From NCBI RefSeq assembly GCF_021631985.1, contig NZ_CP070225.1, positions 7,316,001 through 7,380,000 of the forward strand: 64,000 nt of DNA. Reading direction: 5' to 3'. Below the pieces are notes generated by a model. That model saw only the letters and a list, made by a program, of their open reading frames with translations. It searched no databases and was not told the origin of the DNA. The DNA comes from Sandaracinus amylolyticus. GTDB taxonomy: Bacteria; Myxococcota_A; Polyangia; Polyangiales; Sandaracinaceae. This document shows positions 61,430 through 64,000 of this stretch, in pieces (position 1 is the first letter of the stretch; each line of letters opens with the position of its first letter). Position numbers and translations under genes: made by a program.

Positions 61430-61748
61430 GGCGCGCGCAGCGTGCGATGTGGAAGTGGGGTGCGTCCAGATCGCCACCTCGGGACCGCATGCAGAAAAAC
61501 GATTGCGAACGCATGCGCTTCACGACGAGTGACTTGTGTTCGCGTGGTTGCGCGTGAGCGTCGGAATTGCGACCGGACGATTCCAGTCGATCGGCAGTCG
61601 TGATCGTCAGTCGGGACACCAGTGAAGATGCCAATCGAGCGTTCGAGTCGGATCGAATCGCCGGCGAAACGACGTCGTGACCGAGATGGACCATCTGGGG
61701 TCTCGTCATGAGGCCAATCGCCGAATCACGAAACGCGCGTGTCCGCGC

Positions 61749-61776
61749 TTGACGTCCGTGAGCTTTCACATAGGTT
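61749..61776 (+). promoter_or_regulatory. Candidate promoter of the HPP-family gene
   Basis: TTGACG (61749-61754), a 16-bp spacer and TAGGTT (61771-61776), about 70 bp before the TTG start at 61849. It lies in the 419-bp gap 61430-61848, which is lower in GC than its surroundings. I see no gene in the gap. Confidence 0.4.
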
Positions 61777-61848
61777 TCGCCGCCGTTTCCGACGCGGGGC
61801 CGCGGTGTTGCGAGCCTGGCGATCGGAAGGATTTTCGAGGCCTTCGCC

Positions 61849-62448
61849 TTGGCTCGACGTCTTCGCTCGCTCGGCCTTGCTTCGATTCGACCGCCCGCGC
61901 CCGAGCGCCTGCGTCTCCGCGCGCTGCTCGAGCGCTTCCCGGAGCGACCGGTGTGGGCGGCATTCGTGTTCGTGGCGGGCTTCGCAGCGATCGCATCGCT
62001 CGCCGTGGTCGCGCGCGCGACGGGCTCTCCGTTCCTCTTCCCGTCGCTCGGGGCGTCGGCGTTCCTGCACTTCACGACGCCGCTCGCGCCGAGCGCGAGC
62101 CCGCGCAACACGCTGGTCGGTCACGCGATCGGCATCGCGTGCGGCTTCGGCGCGCTGTGGATCGTCGGGCTCCACGACGCGCCCTCGGCGATCGCGGCCG
62201 GCGTGAGCGACGCGCGTGTGATCGCGGTCGCGGCATCGCTCGCCGCGACCGGCGCGCTGATGGTGCTGCTCCGCGCGTCGCACCCGCCCGCGGGCGCGAC
62301 CGCGCTGATCGTCTCGCTCGGGCTGGTCAGCGGCCCGCTGAACCTCGTCGTGATCGAGCTCGCGGTCGCCGCGCTCACGCTGCAGGCGATCGTGATCAAT
62401 CGCCTCGCCGGGCTCGACTATCCGGTGTGGGCCGCGCGCGAGACGTGA
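61849..62448 (+). CDS. HPP-family membrane protein
   Basis: A 199-residue integral membrane protein with four hydrophobic segments (WAAFVFVAGFAAIASLAVVA, GHAIGIACGFGALWIVGL, VIAVAASLAATGALMVLL, and VSLGLVSGPLNLVVIELAVAAL). The signature HPPAGATAL gives the family its name, and LFPSLGASAFLHFTTPLAPSASPRN is the conserved first loop. Some HPP proteins are nitrite transporters in cyanobacteria and plastids; substrate here unknown. The start TTG 61849 has no strong Shine-Dalgarno, so the first residues are uncertain. It ends 4 bp before the convergent YbhB-like gene stop. Confidence 0.87.
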   Translation: MARRLRSLGLASIRPPAPERLRLRALLERFPERPVWAAFVFVAGFAAIASLAVVARATGSPFLFPSLGASAFLHFTTPLAPSASPRNTLVGHAIGIACGFGALWIVGLHDAPSAIAAGVSDARVIAVAASLAATGALMVLLRASHPPAGATALIVSLGLVSGPLNLVVIELAVAALTLQAIVINRLAGLDYPVWAARET

Positions 62449-62452
62449 TCGG

Positions 62453-62926
62453 TCACGCGCTCCCGCCGCGCGCGTAGGTCGCGACCAGCTTCGCGTGCGC
62501 CAGCACGTGCCCGCGCATCGCGTGCTCGAGTCGATCGCGCGACACACCGGGCGGGAGCCCCAGCACCGAGTCGAGCGCGTAGAGATCGAACACGTACCGG
62601 TGCGCCGCGCCGCGCGGAGGGCACGGCCCGCCCCACCCCACGCGCCCGAAGTCGTTCGTGCCCTGGCGAGATCCGTCGCGCAGCACCGGCGTGGACGGCA
62701 GGCCCTCGGGCAACATCGACGTCTCGGCGGGGACGTCGAAGAGCAGCCAGTGCACCCAGTCGCCGCGCGGCGCGTCGGGATCGTGCACGACGAGGGCGAA
62801 CGAGCGCGTGCGCGGCGGCGCGCCCGACCACGCGAGCGCCGGCGGGCGGTCCGCGCCGTCGCACGTGTGCTCGACGGGGATCGGCGCGTTCGTCTGGATG
62901 GTCGGTCCGTGGATCTCGAGCGACAT
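62453..62926 (-). CDS. YbhB/YbcL-type PEBP-family protein
   Basis: A 157-residue phosphatidylethanolamine-binding-protein-like protein. The motif order is diagnostic: HTCDGADRPPALAWSGAP, then VVHDPDAPRGDWVHWLLFDVP, then GWGGPCPPRGAAHRYVFDLYAL. The DPDAP and GxxxPCPP-H ligand-binding residues are present. The role in bacteria is not settled; relatives bind anionic ligands and may affect kinases. ATG 62926 follows GAGAAGGAGAG; an in-frame ATG at 62968 would add a 14-residue leader. It lies 60 bp from the AraC-type gene upstream on the same strand. Confidence 0.93.
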   Translation of the reverse strand: MSLEIHGPTIQTNAPIPVEHTCDGADRPPALAWSGAPPRTRSFALVVHDPDAPRGDWVHWLLFDVPAETSMLPEGLPSTPVLRDGSRQGTNDFGRVGWGGPCPPRGAAHRYVFDLYALDSVLGLPPGVSRDRLEHAMRGHVLAHAKLVATYARGGSA

Positions 62927-62986
62927 CGTTCTCTCCTTCTCGAGGCTCGCTCGCAGCGTCATGGGCACCGTGCGAGCTGGACGAGA

Positions 62987-63775
62987 TCACGCGCCGCGCG
63001 CGAGCGCGAGAGGACGAGGACGCGCGTAGTCCGTCGGCGAGACGCCCACGATGCGGCGGAACTCGCGAGAGAGCGCGGCCGCGTCGGGGAAGCCGAGCGC
63101 GTGCGCCGCCTCGGTCTCGCGGCGACCCGACGCGAGCATCGTGCGCGCGATCGCGAGGCGCAGGCAGAGCACGAACGTGTGCGGCACCACGCCGTGGTGC
63201 GCGTGGAAGCTGCGCACGAGCTGCAGCTTCGTCGTGCGCGCGACGCCCGCGAGCTCGTCGAGGGTCGGTGGAGAGCGATGCCACGTCTCGAGCAGGTGCC
63301 GCGCGCGGCGCACCGGCGCGGGCTCGAGCTCGTCGTGATCGTCGTCGTGATCGACGTGGCGCACGAGGTCGACGAGCGAGTCGACGTCGCGATCGAGCAC
63401 CGGGGGGCCGTCCGGCCAGCGCTCGCGGATGCGTGCGAGCGCGCTCTCGGTCGCGTCTGTCAGCTGCTCGTGGGGCACCGTGCGCGCGCCGCGGAGGAAG
63501 CTGCGGGGGAGCGAGATCAGCGTGAGCCGCGCGCCTCCGGGCTCGGCGCGGATCACCTCGAGCTCGAAGCCGCCGATGCGGCGCACCGCGCCTCGGGAGA
63601 GGACTCCGCGCGTGCCACGCCGATGGACCTGCACGCGTCCTTCGCTCACCCACGCGAGCGTCGTGACGCTCGGCATGTGGAGCCACACGCTCTCTCCCTC
63701 CATCCGCACGATCGCGTGCTCCACGCCGCGCCGATCGCGCGCGTGCTCGAACCGCACCGCCCCTCTCGGATGCAT
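62987..63775 (-). CDS. AraC-family transcriptional regulator
   Basis: A 262-residue regulator. The N-terminal half is a cupin-like sensing domain (HMPSVTTLAWVSEGRVQVHRR). The C-terminal half holds the two AraC helix-turn-helix motifs (LDELAGVARTTKLQLVRSFHAHHG and EAAHALGFPDAAALSREFRRIVG), with a PHTFVLCLRLAIAR linker typical of the family. ATG 63775 was taken as the start. The YbhB-like gene follows at 60 bp and may be its target or operon partner. Effector unknown. Beyond it, 63776-64000 holds no gene I can support, only two copies of TGCGACGTG-type sequence. Confidence 0.88.
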   Translation of the reverse strand: MHPRGAVRFEHARDRRGVEHAIVRMEGESVWLHMPSVTTLAWVSEGRVQVHRRGTRGVLSRGAVRRIGGFELEVIRAEPGGARLTLISLPRSFLRGARTVPHEQLTDATESALARIRERWPDGPPVLDRDVDSLVDLVRHVDHDDDHDELEPAPVRRARHLLETWHRSPPTLDELAGVARTTKLQLVRSFHAHHGVVPHTFVLCLRLAIARTMLASGRRETEAAHALGFPDAAALSREFRRIVGVSPTDYARPRPLALARGA

Positions 63776-64000
63776 CGTCGTCCCCCCTCGCGAGAGCGCG
63801 CGTGACCAGCGCGCCTCGAACGAGATGTGCGCGCGGTGCGTCGGACCACGAGACCGTGTGCTCGGGCGTGACGGCGGCGTACGCGCATCGCGCGACGTGA
63901 GAGACGCGACGATGCGACGTGGACGTTGGTGGGATGAGGGCAGCGTCTAGCTCACCCGTCGACGTGCTCGATGCGACGTGCACGAGCGCGCTCGCATGGG
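63776..64000. other. Gene-free right end of the window
   Basis: No coding region, RNA or convincing promoter is visible. GATGCGACGTGGACG (about 63909) and GATGCGACGTGCACG (about 63969) are near copies 60 bp apart and could be binding sites for the AraC regulator whose gene starts at 63775. Confidence 0.3.

Overview
The window is about 72 % GC by eye, with the strong third-position G/C bias and GATCG/CGCG-rich codon use of a large-genome Myxococcota. It also has the usual myxobacterial gene repertoire: eukaryote-type Ser/Thr kinases, many lipoproteins, MopE-type metal-binding plus RCC1 proteins, PQQ/VIT/vWA proteins, and a minor-pilin/PilY1 cluster. A Sandaracinus-like member of the Polyangiales is my best guess. 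This is an inference from gene content, because no rRNA gene is present. No IS element, phage, CRISPR array or origin was seen, so this reads as ordinary chromosome.

Layout. 1-5.2 kb: the 5' end of a Ser/Thr kinase gene (minus strand), then a plus-strand run of a GIDE-domain membrane protein, a secreted HEAT-repeat protein, xseB, a PilZ-like protein and a small secreted carboxypeptidase-regulatory-like protein. 5.4-11 kb: a large OmpA-type outer-membrane protein with its terminator, a D-cysteine desulfhydrase-like PLP enzyme, a Kelch-type lipoprotein and an AraC regulator. 10.95-11.27 kb: fifteen tandem 21-bp repeats. 11.4-17 kb: a giant PQQ-propeller/VIT/vWA lipoprotein, then a convergent three-gene minus-strand operon (TerB-like protein and two envelope coiled-coil proteins). 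17.2-24.6 kb: a five-gene operon built on a RavA-like MoxR AAA+ ATPase and a vWA protein, with two unrecognised proteins in front and a TPR/HEAT protein behind. This is the most interesting system in the window. 24.6-29.7 kb: an OmpA lipoprotein, an SH3-domain lipoprotein, a secreted metzincin, a histone-H1-like basic protein and a small lipoprotein.

29.7-36.4 kb is a type IV pilus minor-pilin operon on the minus strand (FimT/GspH-, PilV-, PilW- and PilX-like proteins, then PilY1). It is followed by tRNA-Leu(CAG) with promoter and terminator, and by a TPR-TonB receptor fusion. 39.4-42.3 kb: a GNAT acetyltransferase, a DoxX-like protein and a methyltransferase, divergent from a LysR regulator. 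42.3-45.9 kb: a frameshifted small gene, a glycosyltransferase overlapping a radical SAM/SPASM-like protein, and purU. 46.3-53.1 kb: a three-gene export cassette (large lipoprotein, large metzincin-type metalloprotease, beta-barrel protein). 53.2-63.8 kb: an RCC1/MopE lipoprotein, a SulP-STAS-carbonic anhydrase fusion, a small membrane protein, a sensor Ser/Thr kinase with a 7TM-like module, an HPP membrane protein, a YbhB-like protein and an AraC regulator.

Start codons were chosen from signal peptides, Shine-Dalgarno sequences and stop/start overlaps. Several genes have no Shine-Dalgarno but carry a TAnnnT hexamer 6-10 nt before the start, which suggests leaderless transcripts. No database search was possible, so family names rest on recognised motifs.
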